64,000 bases of DNA, taken from assembly GCF_900156045.1 (NCBI RefSeq), contig NZ_FTMX01000010.1, positions 1-64,000 on the forward strand. Reading direction: 5' to 3'. Within the stretch, counting starts at the first letter, position 1; every line of letters begins with the position of its first letter. The notes under the pieces were generated by a model. The model did no database searches. It saw nothing but the letters and a program-made list of their open reading frames with translations, and was not told the DNA's origin. Positions 35,265 to 45,265 of this stretch are shown piece by piece. The translations under genes and the position numbers were made by a program. The stretch comes from Peribacillus simplex. GTDB taxonomy: Bacteria; Bacillota; Bacilli; Bacillales; DSM-1321.

Positions 35265-35865
35265 GGTGTTTGTTTTCGTCAGCGCAGATGTATTCAAGTG
35301 AGATATGTGATAAGTGTAGCTTTGGATTTTCCATAATTCTCACAATAAGTTATTCAAGAAAATGGCTCGATTGCTAAATAAGAAAAAATCCTGCACATCA
35401 ACATAGGATTTTGATAAAACTTTTTTTCATATTATCAATCTTTATTTTAAACGATAAGACTTTTTTTATAAATTATCAAACTTTGTTTTAAAGCCACACG
35501 AATACAAGAAGAAAGCCAAAAACAATGCCAAACGTTTGAATTAAATATATATTTTCGAAAGGGGTGTTTCTTTCAGAGAAGGGAACGCTTCTTTTTTTGA
35601 GTTATTTCAGTAAATCAAAGTGATAATAAGTTTGTGAAAGAATGTACTTAAACTAACGGGTGCGTTAGCTGAAGATCGGAGCTGTCTTTAAGGTGCCCAT
35701 TTGAATTTTCAAACAATTTATGTGCAGCAAATTTAGATGAAGAGTAACACATAAAAGAAAAGATTATTACGTTAAAATGCGAATCTTCAGTACTCTAACA
35801 ACTGAAATAACATAAGGGACAAGAGCAAAAGAACGGACAGGGAAACGATGAGGGACCCTATATTG
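35265..35865. other. non-coding spacer with hairpins and repeats
   Basis: AAAATCCT and AGGATTTT (about 35386-35415) form a hairpin followed by a T-run. Two imperfect copies of acttttttt..attatcaa..ctttattttaa follow (35421-35493). No gene is visible. A truncated family A repeat lies at 35643-35693. Confidence 0.55.
35643..35693. repeat. interspersed small repeat, family A (3'-truncated)
   Basis: Bases tgtacttaaactaacgggtg through gctgtctttaagg match 32151-32199 almost exactly. The homology then ends abruptly, losing the hairpin's right arm and the right end. Confidence 0.8.
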
Positions 35866-36969
35866 TTATGTGTTTGTTTCATATTTTCCTCCCTTTACTC
35901 TTGAGATAATGAGAAGGAGTAGTGGGAGTATGCCAAATAAAAAAAACGCGACATTACCAATCATATCTCCAAGTTTAAATAGGTCATTGGTATTTTTCGG
36001 AATCATGGCAATAAGGTAAATAATCGGAAGCAAGCCATACATAAATGGATGAATGCTCTTTTTGAAAAGTTGGGACAGACCTAAAGAAGCTGCATAGTAG
36101 CCAACGGTAAAGCAAGTAAACATTTTCATAATCCATATCACAAGTAACAAAGATTCAAACCGTTCAAAAATCAAACCAGAGACTTCATAACTGCGTATAA
36201 GATCAAGCGTCGGCCATGTTCTCGTGACCACTCCATCGACGGATAACGCGCCGATGACCATCACGACGGTTATCACGTAAAAAATCAAGGGAATAAAAAC
36301 TCCAACCAGGACGACTTTTACAGCTTTATTTGGTTGTTTCATAAAAGGTAAAAGAAGCAACATGATTTCAGGACCTGTAAATGCGAGAGCCGTTGCTTTT
36401 ACCCCTTTTAGTACTGGAATGGTTCCCAACCCTAATACCGGGCGTAAATTATCGATCTCAAATATTTTGAAGCTCATAAAGGCAACTAGTAAAAAAAGAA
36501 TAACCGCAATTGGTAAGATAATTTCAAACAGACGGGCAATCGGATTTATGCCACCCCGGATTAGATAGAGACTTATCCACATAAATGGCATCATGATGGC
36601 CCAGGATGGGGTACCTTCTAACAAAAAGTAACTTGTTACTTCTGTTAAGGAACGGGCATGAAACCCACCAATTGTTAAAAAGTAACATATGATAAGTAGA
36701 CTAAGTAATTTGCCCACCCATTTTCCTACAATATCTTGGATGTATTGATAAAAGGTTTTTTCAGGAAACTGTTGGCTTAATTTGACCATGATCACCCCAG
36801 CTATCATCGCAATCAGGCCACCTAAAATAACGGCTATCCAGATATCTGGTGTTTTCACCTTCTCCGCAGATGCTCTGGGCAAGGTGAGAATTCCTGTTCC
36901 AAGTATAAAATTGATAAGTATTACCGTAGCTTGTGAAGTCGTAATTCGGTCTTTTGGAGGAATTATCAT
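35866..36969 (-). CDS. GerB-type germinant receptor permease subunit
   Basis: The protein of about 367 residues has about ten membrane segments and matches the GerAB/GerKB family (APC-like): RITTSQATVILINFILGTGI, LTLPRASAEKVKTPDIW, ALAFTGPEIMLLLLPFMKQP. It would sit in the spore inner membrane and bind a germinant with A and C subunits. I prefer the ATG at 36969; an in-frame ATG at 36990 is equally well served. The A subunit gene directly upstream is dead and no C subunit gene is present, so this B subunit is orphaned. Confidence 0.9.
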   Translation of the reverse strand: MIIPPKDRITTSQATVILINFILGTGILTLPRASAEKVKTPDIWIAVILGGLIAMIAGVIMVKLSQQFPEKTFYQYIQDIVGKWVGKLLSLLIICYFLTIGGFHARSLTEVTSYFLLEGTPSWAIMMPFMWISLYLIRGGINPIARLFEIILPIAVILFLLVAFMSFKIFEIDNLRPVLGLGTIPVLKGVKATALAFTGPEIMLLLLPFMKQPNKAVKVVLVGVFIPLIFYVITVVMVIGALSVDGVVTRTWPTLDLIRSYEVSGLIFERFESLLLVIWIMKMFTCFTVGYYAASLGLSQLFKKSIHPFMYGLLPIIYLIAMIPKNTNDLFKLGDMIGNVAFFLFGILPLLLLIISRVKGGKYETNT

Positions 36970-36996
36970 CGCTGGTTCACTTCCTTTCATAAGGAG

Positions 36997-37700
36997 CTAT
37001 CCTTTACGTGTGGGATCTTTCGTATGCATCATCTTCGGAAGATGTTTCATCATAAGGGGCATGCGAAACATAAAGTCTTTCCAATCACTTAAACGATAAG
37101 GAACCGCTGGATTCACATAAGGTACGCCAAAGCTCTTTAAATTCACCAAATGACTGGTAATGAAAAGAAAGAATAGAATGACCCCGTATAATCCTAATAT
37201 GGCAGCGCAAAGCATGGCGGCGAAACGAAGAATACGTATCGCAATCCCTGCATTATATTGTGGAATGGCAAATGATGAAATAGCAGTTAAAGCTACTACA
37301 GTCACCAAAATAGGGCTAACAATCCCTGCTTGTACAAGCAAGCTTCACCAATGATTAATCCACCGACAATGCCCATTGCTGGACCAATTGGCTTAGTCAA
37401 CCGTAGCCCAGCTTCCCTCAAAACCTCGATGGATATTTCCATAAATAATGCTTCGATAAGTGCTGGAAACGGAACACCAGACTTCGTTCCTATAATGGAA
37501 ATGGCTAACTAAGTGGGAATCAATCCTGGATGAAACGAGATAAAAGCAATATATAAAGCTGGGTAAAAAGAGCCATAAAGGCTGCTATATAACGAAGTAA
37601 ACGGATGAATGTGCCAGGAATCCACCTTTCATAATAGTCTTCCGGTGATTAAAACCTTTTATACAGTCAGACCGGTAATAATGATGGTTAAAAAAGAAGA
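36997..37700 (-). pseudogene. GerA-type germinant receptor A subunit, decayed
   Basis: Pieces in several frames on the minus strand spell the GerKA C-terminal half: [20 protein letters not shown], then [16 protein letters not shown], a stop (TAG at about 37510), [40 protein letters not shown], a frameshift near 37340, and [20 protein letters not shown] to the end. The N-terminal half is missing. At least two frameshifts and one stop make it non-functional. An intact gerA operon lies 11 kb away at 48319. Confidence 0.88.
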
Positions 37701-38155
37701 CAAAACCAACGTTATGCGCATCCTTGACAGGAGAAGATTGCGTATAACTACTATTCATACGACAGTGTAAACATTAGCAAATTCTCGCGCAGGACCTTAC
37801 GGTGTTTAAGACACTCTACTGTCGGAAGAATCTCTGTAAAGGTTTTGTTTATTTTAAAATAAACCTCGATAGAATATATATTTTATATAGAATCCCAAAA
37901 TAGCTAAATACTCACTATTCTAATTTAGTAAGAGTAGAAACGCACACTGGTATTGACATTTACTATAATTTTTATTTTACAAATGCATATTCAATTGTCT
38001 TAGATTGACTCTCAGTCAAAAATTTAATTTATTTTCCAAACCCATTTCCCAGTTATTTTATTACAGAGCTTCCTAAAAACACTGATTTATTTCAATAACA
38101 AACAGACTTTGACGAGTTTTTCTATTATATAAGGCAAAAGAAAGAGTCTTTTACC
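37701..38155. other. AT-rich spacer
   Basis: No gene, promoter or repeat is convincingly visible between the GerA relic and the integrase relic. Confidence 0.4.
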
Positions 38156-38344
38156 TTATATATTCTTCAAGATGTTACTAGCGTTATTTTTATATCGTGT
38201 CCCAGCCTGAACATACCAATCTACCATCTCCCTCATTTTTTGTTCCGTCTGTTTCATGATAGCAATATCGGTCATTCCCATCATTGCTGTACTCGTAGAT
38301 AGCCCATTCCGTAGGCTATGGACAGCGGATTTATTTTCGTTCAT
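38156..38344 (-). pseudogene. tyrosine recombinase, C-terminal relic
   Basis: The 62-codon frame reads VHSLRNGLSTSTAMMGMTDI, AIMKQTEQKMREMVDWYVQ, which aligns with the end of phage-type integrases: H-x-L-R box, then the G-H box (here E-Q, so the second His is lost), then the nucleophilic Tyr in WYVQAG. Only the C-terminal quarter remains. It is a different integrase from the complete one at 38490. Confidence 0.72.
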
Positions 38345-38489
38345 TCTTAATGCGCCAATATATTCAATGAGCGCAATCGATTAAATCTTGACCATTTTTC
38401 ATATCTTCAAACTTTAAACCATTGTATTAATGGATTTTTTAACCCAAAAATTCAGCAAAAACGTCTCTAATTATGACGAGTTTCTTCTA

Positions 38490-39635
38490 TTATATATACT
38501 CCCCAAACACATCTGATTTCCACAAATGAATCGCATGGCGTTCTTTTTCAAAAACCTTCTCCAAATAAATTTCTGTAGTGGAGAGCTGCTCATGGCCCAG
38601 ACTCTTCATTATCTGATAGACATCCACTCCATTTAAGTGAGAAATGATGGCAAAAGCATGCCTGAAGGTATGAGGACCAATGGAAGAAGAACGAAACTTC
38701 AAAAAAGGCAATCCACTCTCCTTAATGGCTTTTGTAATGTATTGAGACAAATAAGAGGGAGAGTAGGCACGGCCGGTATTGGTGGTAAAGAGCGGATCGT
38801 TCCCTTCTGCTGTATTTATATCGTCGATTCCCCTGGCTGAACGGAACATGCGAATACTATTCATTCCTTTTTCTTTCAATGGGATTTGCCTTCTTTTATT
38901 TCCTTTACCTAAGACCTCTAAAAAATACGTGCTGGTAATGGAATCGTATTGAAGATCCTTGACTCGGAGTCGTGAAAACTCTTCATTACGCATGCCTGTC
39001 ATCGTCAGGATATGAATGATCGAAAAAACGATGGGGTGGTTGATTTCCCTGAAGTAATCAAGTAGCTGAATGACTTCCTTCGGTCCCAAATCACGGTTCG
39101 GCCGATCATCCTTTCGGATATTGACCTTAAAGAACCCTTCATGAATGGGCTCCGTGATATAGCCTGATTCGAACAGGAATGTCAAAAAAGTCTTAATGAT
39201 GGTTGTCTTTCTGGATAAGGTGGCAACGGAATACGCTCCTTTTGCTAAGACATAGGGACTTTTTTCTGATAACCATTCTTGGTATCTTCGAATGTGCCGG
39301 CTAGATAAAGATTTAAAGAGTGAACCCTCCACAACTTGTCCCAAGTCGACATTGATTTCCACTGAATAGGTGAGCAATTGTTCAATAAATTGAAGAAGTT
39401 CACGCTCATAGGCTTGAACGGTGCGGGTGGACTTTTCATGTTGTTGGTTTAAATGCTCTCGCCGATGAAGAAACCACTGCAGCATATCTACATCGCTAAA
39501 ATCGGAAAAAGGTTTCTGTCCATTCTTTTCTGTCGCATCTAATCGTTCTTGTAACGTGTGGATAGAAATGTCTGAAAGACTTTTTTTCCATGCACTGCTC
39601 TGAATCTCTTTCGATTTATCTATCAGTTCATGCAT
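38490..39635 (-). CDS. tyrosine-type recombinase/integrase
   Basis: The 381-residue protein has a SAM-like core-binding domain (about residues 50-190) and a catalytic domain with all expected residues: Arg in TMTGMRNEEFSRLRVKDL, Lys in GKGNKRRQIPL, H-x-x-R in GPHTFRHAFAI, His in SLGHEQLSTTEIYLEKV, with the Tyr nucleophile at its end. The start is the ATG at 39635, 8 bases after GTGAGGG. It is divergent from a double-HTH protein across a 360-bp AT-rich gap. It looks active and is probably the recombinase of a small integrative element. Confidence 0.93.
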   Translation of the reverse strand: MHELIDKSKEIQSSAWKKSLSDISIHTLQERLDATEKNGQKPFSDFSDVDMLQWFLHRREHLNQQHEKSTRTVQAYERELLQFIEQLLTYSVEINVDLGQVVEGSLFKSLSSRHIRRYQEWLSEKSPYVLAKGAYSVATLSRKTTIIKTFLTFLFESGYITEPIHEGFFKVNIRKDDRPNRDLGPKEVIQLLDYFREINHPIVFSIIHILTMTGMRNEEFSRLRVKDLQYDSITSTYFLEVLGKGNKRRQIPLKEKGMNSIRMFRSARGIDDINTAEGNDPLFTTNTGRAYSPSYLSQYITKAIKESGLPFLKFRSSSIGPHTFRHAFAIISHLNGVDVYQIMKSLGHEQLSTTEIYLEKVFEKERHAIHLWKSDVFGEYI

Positions 39636-39994
39636 ACCTGTATCCCTCACTTTTATCATTCACTTATTAATAAGGTAATGTTTATATCTATTTACTCTCT
39701 ATGTATTGAATCCTACTTACATTATAACAAATAACAAGAGGTAATTAATTATGGAGAACCTAAATAAATCCTCCATTTATTTAGGTCAGGTATAATTAGT
39801 GTAAAATTAGATTTTAAAATTATAATAATATTATAGGATTCAAATATTGAATCTATAATGATTATATAAGAGGAATTTAGAATTATACTTATTTAAGTCA
39901 ATACTATATATTATAATAGATATATGAATGAATAGTTAATCCTGATATATATATACATATAGCAATAAAATAAAAAAGGGTGAATAGACAAATT
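39636..39994. other. very AT-rich divergent intergenic region
   Basis: The gap between the recombinase and the double-HTH gene is almost all A/T, with several short imperfect palindromes (for example around 39900-39960, tatatattataatagatata). It must hold two divergent promoters and could hold recombinase arm-type sites or sites bound by the HTH protein. Confidence 0.5.
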
Positions 39995-41242
39995 ATGAAT
40001 AAACTAAACCATGTTAAAAACATTCAGACTGCTTATGAAATGGGGGAAACGGTTTATGTTCTCCAAACATGTACGGAAGAAGAAGATCCAGAGAGTTTTT
40101 ACTACTTTAAACAATTTGAAAAAAAAGAAGGCATGATTTTGGAAGTGATCGAACACCCACGTCTCCAATATCGTGTGAAATTCGGCCAGGCGGAAGCGGT
40201 CTTGTATCATGAGGAATTGACGAATGGGAACCAACGGGATGTTCCAATTACAGGAACGAATAATCAAGAAGGATGGGAGGGGGATAAAGTGGAATGGTAT
40301 ACACAAAAAGAAGTAGCGGATTTATTGGGCGTATCCAAGGCAACGGTCTACCATTACGGAAAACAGAAGAAAATCATGAAGATTCTGGACCCACATCGAT
40401 TACATAAAGAGGCCCGTTATGAAAAAGCGGAAGTGGATCGATTAGTATCTGAAAAACAATCTTTGCCTACTGGCATGAGTCCCAATGAGGTTGCAAAGAA
40501 ATTGGGAGTATCTGTACAGAGTGTTTATAAGTATATACAAGATGGATCCATAAAAGCTGAGGCCGTCCCATATGGGGATGAAAGAATCACTTATGTAATA
40601 TCGGAAACAGCCTATCAGGAAGCGGAAAAATCACTCAAACCATCTGAAACACAGCGACCAAAAAAATATGAATATTACAATTCAAATAATGACATTGTTT
40701 TGTATCAAAGATTTCATTCGAATAAAATACCAGAGGCACGTGTGGTTAGTAATGAAGAAAATGTATTTGGTTTCTACCTACCCAATATTCAAAAGTGGTT
40801 GACGTATGAAGAAGGAATGAAAACTTATACTTTAAAGCCATCATACTCGATCCACCAACCTACTTTGGATTATAAGGGCTATGTTGAGCTTCAGGTACCC
40901 AAAAACGAAGTTGTATTTTATCCCTTCATTGATTATTTATATGAAATTTGGGGAGTAGAAAACATTCGACTTAGAGAACAAAGTGAAACAGTTTTACTCT
41001 ACGTCAGGGTAGGGGAAAAGCCGTTAAAATCTGAGGTGTTTGGTATTGCTGATATCTTACCGTATTTAACCAATGGAGAAATGCATCATGAAGATGATAC
41101 TTTGATATTGCGTAGTTCCAATAGAAAAACTAGTTTTGAGTTACCTATCGAATTGTTAGAAACAATTTCAGATTTAGCTGAAAAAGAAGAAATTAGTATC
41201 AGTAAATGGCTTGAGCAAAAATTATCGTCGATAATAAAATAG
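39995..41242 (+). CDS. double helix-turn-helix DNA-binding protein
   Basis: The 415-residue protein has a small N-terminal beta domain, then two excisionase/MerR-like HTH units: WYTQKEVADLLGVSKATVYHYGK (about residue 100) and MSPNEVAKKLGVSVQSVYKYIQDG (about residue 160). A long uncharacterised middle follows, then a C-terminal helix pair FELPIELLETISDLAEKEEI resembling a ribbon-helix-helix or HicB-type end. The ATG at 39995 lies 12 bases after AAGGGTGA; a GTG at 39980 is possible. Its divergence from the integrase suggests an excision or integration control factor. Confidence 0.75.
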   Translation: MNKLNHVKNIQTAYEMGETVYVLQTCTEEEDPESFYYFKQFEKKEGMILEVIEHPRLQYRVKFGQAEAVLYHEELTNGNQRDVPITGTNNQEGWEGDKVEWYTQKEVADLLGVSKATVYHYGKQKKIMKILDPHRLHKEARYEKAEVDRLVSEKQSLPTGMSPNEVAKKLGVSVQSVYKYIQDGSIKAEAVPYGDERITYVISETAYQEAEKSLKPSETQRPKKYEYYNSNNDIVLYQRFHSNKIPEARVVSNEENVFGFYLPNIQKWLTYEEGMKTYTLKPSYSIHQPTLDYKGYVELQVPKNEVVFYPFIDYLYEIWGVENIRLREQSETVLLYVRVGEKPLKSEVFGIADILPYLTNGEMHHEDDTLILRSSNRKTSFELPIELLETISDLAEKEEISISKWLEQKLSSIIK

Positions 41243-41303
41243 CTATATAAGATTTTGGGTTCCGATGCAAAAACTTTAATAATGGCAATTAATCTCTAAA
41301 TCT

Positions 41304-41469
41304 TGGGCATACCGTTCTATGCTAGGATTAAAAATGTTTCTAACAGCCAAACAAATAATCTGTGGAGTAGAGGTGATGCATATGCTGAAAAAAGGACAAG
41401 TTCAATGAGGGTGAAGTCTGTCCAAAGCAGATTGAATTCATACTTAAATTATTTGGAGTAGCCTCATAA
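41304..41469 (+). pseudogene. IS6-family transposase, C-terminal relic
   Basis: The frame reads WAYRSMLGLKMFLTAKQIIC, GVEVMHMLKKGQVQ and, after a one-base shift near 41408, EVCPKQIEFILKLFGVAS and a stop. This matches the last 50 residues of IS6-type transposases (W-A-R..S-M-L-G-F-K, then G-I-E-x-M-x-M-I-x-K-G-Q, then the L-F-G-I end). The DDE core is absent. It marks a past insertion beside the integrase module. Confidence 0.78.
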
Positions 41470-41543
41470 TTCATAGATGAAATGGGTATTGAGATTTTAT
41501 GTTTCAAAAAGGCCATATTTGCAACCCTTTGGATGGTAGCTAC

Positions 41544-41583
41544 AAGTTTAAAGGACCATCTTAGATGATGGTCCTTTAAACTT
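41544..41583. terminator. strong bidirectional terminator
   Basis: A perfect 17-bp stem (AAGTTTAAAGGACCATC and its complement) surrounds a 6-base loop. It lies between the rightward IS6 relic and the leftward MFS gene, so it can serve both strands. Confidence 0.88.
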
Positions 41584-41644
41584 TAATAATCAAGTTCATG
41601 ATTTAGACTAAAATTATATTTACAAATAAATTTTGGCTATAGTT

Positions 41645-42985
41645 TCATTCCGCATTTATTACTTTTGATTGAACTGCAAAGAGCTTAAACAATAATAAGA
41701 AATGTATCACCAGTGATAGTGAGATTAATAAAAAATTCATACTGTAGCTGTTTGTTAATTCCATTATCTTACTTGCTATGGCTGGACCAAAAGCCATACC
41801 TACAAAGTTTAACAAGTTATATAACCCAAGACCAACCCCAATTTTGGATGCATTTAATGTTTTGGGAATAAGAGTGTTCAATGATACTTGAATAGCAGAA
41901 TAGCTCATAAATGTTAAGATTTCTGCAATTAGAATAACAAATACGTTAGCATTTGAAAATAAGCCAAGAACTAAGAAACCAAAAATCATAATAATAGTGG
42001 ATACATTAATCATTTTTATATTACCAAATGTTGGAATAATTTTTCCTGTCAGGATACTGGACACAATACCAAATAATGATGCAATAAACAACAGTATACC
42101 GATAAAGAATGGTGATATTCCATTTCTTTCAACTAACAACAATGGGATAAGCAACAGATTTGCACACAATGCAACGTTCATGATGAAACCAATCGTTATT
42201 AAACGAAGAAAAGGTTTATTATTAAATAATTCGATATCAATGAATGGATATTTAGCTTTTGTCATTCTAACCTTAAATAAAAACAATAGGACTAATGATA
42301 AAACAAACATCAAACTGTTAATGTTTATACCTAATAAAATTGTAGCAATCAATGCAAATAATATGATAGCTCCAGTAAAGTCAAAATGAAACGGTTCAGA
42401 CGAATGACTCTCCTCATATTTAGGCATGAATTTCATGAGTAATCCAATGCCAACAACTGATATGACCATGATTAAGAATAAATAAGGCCAACCAAGAGTA
42501 TTTGTAATCGCACCTCCAACTAATGGACCAATACCAACAGCTAATGCGATTGATGAACTAATCATGGCTAATGCTCCCGGACGTTTTTCTGGCTCAAACA
42601 TTTTTGCCACTGACACCATTCCAAGGGCAATAAAGGCAGCTCCACCACTTGCTTGTAAAAGTCGAGCAAAAATGACAATTCCATATGATTGATTGCTAAA
42701 ACCAAGTACTGAGCCCAATATAAACAAAACAATGGATATAATTAATAGTTTTTTAACACTAAATCGATCGGCTAATTTCCCATAAACCATTGAACCTATT
42801 CCAACAACAAGGGAATAACCAACTACAATCCAACTTGCTTTTGAAGGACTAATCGATAGATCTTTAGAAATATCTGCCAATGCTACATTAAATAGGACAG
42901 CATTCATAGGACCTAACAAAACAATAAAACACAATGTAAAAAGCAACCACTTTGAATTATTATTACTTATTATTTTATTCTTCAA
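41645..42985 (-). CDS. MFS drug-exporter-type transporter
   Basis: The protein of about 446 residues has the DHA2/TetL-like layout: FNVALADISKDLSISPSKAS, WIVVGYSLVVGIGSMVYGKL, ADRFSVKKLL in the 2-3 loop, RLLQASGGAAFIALGMV and GPLVGGAITNTLGW (motif C of exporters). About 14 membrane segments are likely. I prefer the TTG at 42985, 7 bases after GAGGTG; the ATGs upstream have no site. It probably exports drugs by proton antiport and is cotranscribed with the frameshifted ArsR gene upstream. Confidence 0.88.
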   Translation of the reverse strand: MKNKIISNNNSKWLLFTLCFIVLLGPMNAVLFNVALADISKDLSISPSKASWIVVGYSLVVGIGSMVYGKLADRFSVKKLLIISIVLFILGSVLGFSNQSYGIVIFARLLQASGGAAFIALGMVSVAKMFEPEKRPGALAMISSSIALAVGIGPLVGGAITNTLGWPYLFLIMVISVVGIGLLMKFMPKYEESHSSEPFHFDFTGAIILFALIATILLGININSLMFVLSLVLLFLFKVRMTKAKYPFIDIELFNNKPFLRLITIGFIMNVALCANLLLIPLLLVERNGISPFFIGILLFIASLFGIVSSILTGKIIPTFGNIKMINVSTIIMIFGFLVLGLFSNANVFVILIAEILTFMSYSAIQVSLNTLIPKTLNASKIGVGLGLYNLLNFVGMAFGPAIASKIMELTNSYSMNFLLISLSLVIHFLLLFKLFAVQSKVINAE

Positions 42986-43064
42986 TTTATAACACCTCAT
43001 CATTTTTCGTTTGATAGTTTTAAAACTTTAAAACTGATGATGAAAACGAAAGGCTTTTCGGCTT

Positions 43065-43362
43065 CTATAGAGTTGCCAAAAAACCGGGTAAAAATTCTTG
43101 AAATGTATCCTCCCTTATTTTTATATATTTAAATTGCCCATCTCGCCCTACATCTATTAGGTCCGCTTCAACCATAATTTTAATGTGGTATGAAACGTTT
43201 GACTTATTCATTCCAATTGATTCACCGATTTCTCCACATGAATTTTTGATCTTTATTTTTATCATGATACAGATAACGGATGATTTCAATTCGCTTTACT
43301 TCTGATAAGGCTTTGAATATCTTGCTACGTCTTTCATCTGAGGTAACTTGTTTGATAATCAT
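43065..43362 (-). pseudogene. ArsR-family regulator, frameshifted
   Basis: The first part translates from the ATG at 43362 as KQVTSDERRSKIFKALSEVK, RIEIIRYLYHDKNKDQ. A one-base shift near 43245 is needed to continue as SCGEIGESIGMNKSNVSYHI, KIMVEADLIDVGRDGQFKYI to the stop at 43065. Together they make a normal 98-residue winged-helix ArsR repressor. It lies 80 bp upstream of the MFS gene on the same strand, so its loss could leave the exporter constitutively expressed. A sequencing error is possible. Confidence 0.82.
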
Positions 43363-43592
43363 AGAACTATCTTATTTTTATTTTTTCAATTTGTCAATCA
43401 AGAATAAATTGGGGAAGTTTATAGTAGTTGTTTTTGCTAATGATCTTTGTTTTTAGAAAAAAAAAACAATAGCGATATATATCGTAGTATCGATACGCTT
43501 AAATATCAATTAAATCTAAAGGCTGAAATACGTTATTATTTATTTGAAATTTCAATTTGGGTGTGACGATAACACTATCTGTAGGATCAATT

Positions 43593-43620
43593 AAAAAAAA
43601 GAGGCAATTTTACCTCTTCT
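43593..43620 (-). terminator. terminator after TetR gene
   Basis: On the minus strand AAGAGG and CCTCTT flank an 8-base loop, followed by a run of eight T residues. Confidence 0.82.
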
Positions 43621-43630
43621 TTTGCTATGG

Positions 43631-44278
43631 TCATGATATGGTTTGTATGATTTGAACAATCTGTTTTTCAATTACAGAATCATCTACAGTATCAATAAAT
43701 TCTGGTTTAAACAACTGAAGCTTTTTCAATTGATAAAAATCGATGAGTGCCTGTTTTAAGGTAAGATCGAATTGAATGCAAAAAGATTGCTTCATAATAC
43801 TTCTCAGAACTGCATCATCTTGTACCATAAAAAGTGCAGTGTTTACCCGATTAAAAATTCCCATATCCATACCTGAATCAAAAAATGTTTGTAAGTTTTT
43901 ATAGCGTTTTTGTCGTGCAACTGAAAGGTTGTCATACAAGTCTGGATAAGATTCTTTGAGATCATATAAAAACACATCAGATATATAAATAACACATTTA
44001 ACTGACTGTTCATAGATTTTTTGGAAACGTTCGACATAAGATATCGACTCGTCCTGAATACTAGAATCTGCTTCATTTAAATAGTTAATAGTATGTTCTA
44101 CTGCTACCTGGATAATTTCATCTCTAGATGAGAAATACTTATAGAGAGTTGCCTTACTTATATCCATATGCTTAGATATTTCATCTATAGTAAGTTGACT
44201 GAATCTTGTCTTACTAATAATGGGTTTTAATTTAGTAATGTATTTTTCTACGTTATCAACCCGTGCTTCTTTTTTCAT
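43631..44278 (-). CDS. TetR-family regulator
   Basis: The product of about 215 residues has the HTH FSQLTIDEISKHMDISKATL and YKYFSSRDEII near the N-terminus and a helical ligand-binding domain. The start is the ATG at 44278, about 10 bases after AAAAGGAGG. It is divergent from the DJ-1/MDR-reductase/tautomerase group across about 300 bp and is the likely repressor of that group. The ligand is unknown. Confidence 0.9.
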   Translation of the reverse strand: MKKEARVDNVEKYITKLKPIISKTRFSQLTIDEISKHMDISKATLYKYFSSRDEIIQVAVEHTINYLNEADSSIQDESISYVERFQKIYEQSVKCVIYISDVFLYDLKESYPDLYDNLSVARQKRYKNLQTFFDSGMDMGIFNRVNTALFMVQDDAVLRSIMKQSFCIQFDLTLKQALIDFYQLKKLQLFKPEFIDTVDDSVIEKQIVQIIQTIS

Positions 44279-44581
44279 CAAAAGGAGCCTCCTTTTCAAC
44301 CATAAAAATAGTATAACAAATGAGATAAAGAATATAAACAAGCTATACCAAGTGAACTATTTTAGTGTTTTTAGTTTACTTTATTTATTTTGTGTTATAT
44401 ACTTTCTCTCAAGAAAGGGTGTGAAGAAGAATGATTGTATACTGCGTTAATATGTTAAAAAGCAAATGATTAATCAAAATGCTTTCAATCTACCGTGCAA
44501 AAATGTTAAAAAATGAAGCATGCTTTTGTTTGTGGGTATTACTAATCTTTGAAATAAACTCATAACTAGGAGGAGTATTAA

Positions 44582-45250
44582 ATGGCAAAATTATTAGCAG
44601 TATTATCAAGCGGATATAAAGATGAGGTAAACAACTATGAAACAGGCTGGTGGGCTGAAGAATTATTTGCACCTTTGCAAATTTTAGAGAAAGCGGGTCA
44701 TCAAATTGATTTAGCTTCGCCTCTCGGTGGCAAACCAGTACTGGATAAAAATAGCATCATTAAAGAGTATGATCCAAATGGTACCTATAAAGTACTTTAT
44801 GAAACAGGAAGAGCAGATCAAACGATGAAACTTTCTGATGTAAATCCAAATGAATATGACGGAGTTTTTATTGTTGGTGGACATGGAGCAATGTATGATC
44901 TTGCTAAAAATGAAGACCTGCATACTATATTAAATACAGTTTATGATAATGGTAATATCGTTTCAGCAGTATGTCATGGACCTGCACCCTTCATTTATAC
45001 AAAACGACCCAATGGTCAAAGTATTATTGCTGGTTTGGAAGTTACTGGTTACCCAAATGCGGGTGAACCTGAAGGTCTGGAAAACATTTTGCCCTATAGT
45101 TTAGAAGATGAAATGAGTAAGATTGCGAAGTATAGTTCAGAAGTGGAAGTAGTATGGGGCAATGATCAGGTTTTAACAGGTCGAGATCCGTTTGCATCTG
45201 AACGCTTTGGTGAAGAATTGGCAAAAGCACTAGAAAAAAGAAACAAGTAA
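44582..45250 (+). CDS. DJ-1/PfpI-family protein (Hsp31-like glyoxalase/chaperone)
   Basis: The 222-residue protein has the class-I-glutamine-amidotransferase-like fold of the DJ-1/Hsp31 group: LASPLGGKPVLD, GVFIVGGHGAMYDLAKNED and the nucleophile elbow VSAVCHGPAPFIY. The preceding Glu and following His-Gly fit a methylglyoxal-removing glyoxalase III or deglycase-like enzyme. AGGAGGAG precedes the ATG. It is followed after 15 bases by an NADP-dependent reductase, suggesting an aldehyde/electrophile defence operon. Confidence 0.92.
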   Translation: MAKLLAVLSSGYKDEVNNYETGWWAEELFAPLQILEKAGHQIDLASPLGGKPVLDKNSIIKEYDPNGTYKVLYETGRADQTMKLSDVNPNEYDGVFIVGGHGAMYDLAKNEDLHTILNTVYDNGNIVSAVCHGPAPFIYTKRPNGQSIIAGLEVTGYPNAGEPEGLENILPYSLEDEMSKIAKYSSEVEVVWGNDQVLTGRDPFASERFGEELAKALEKRNK

Positions 45251-45265
45251 GGAAGGCTGAGGGAG

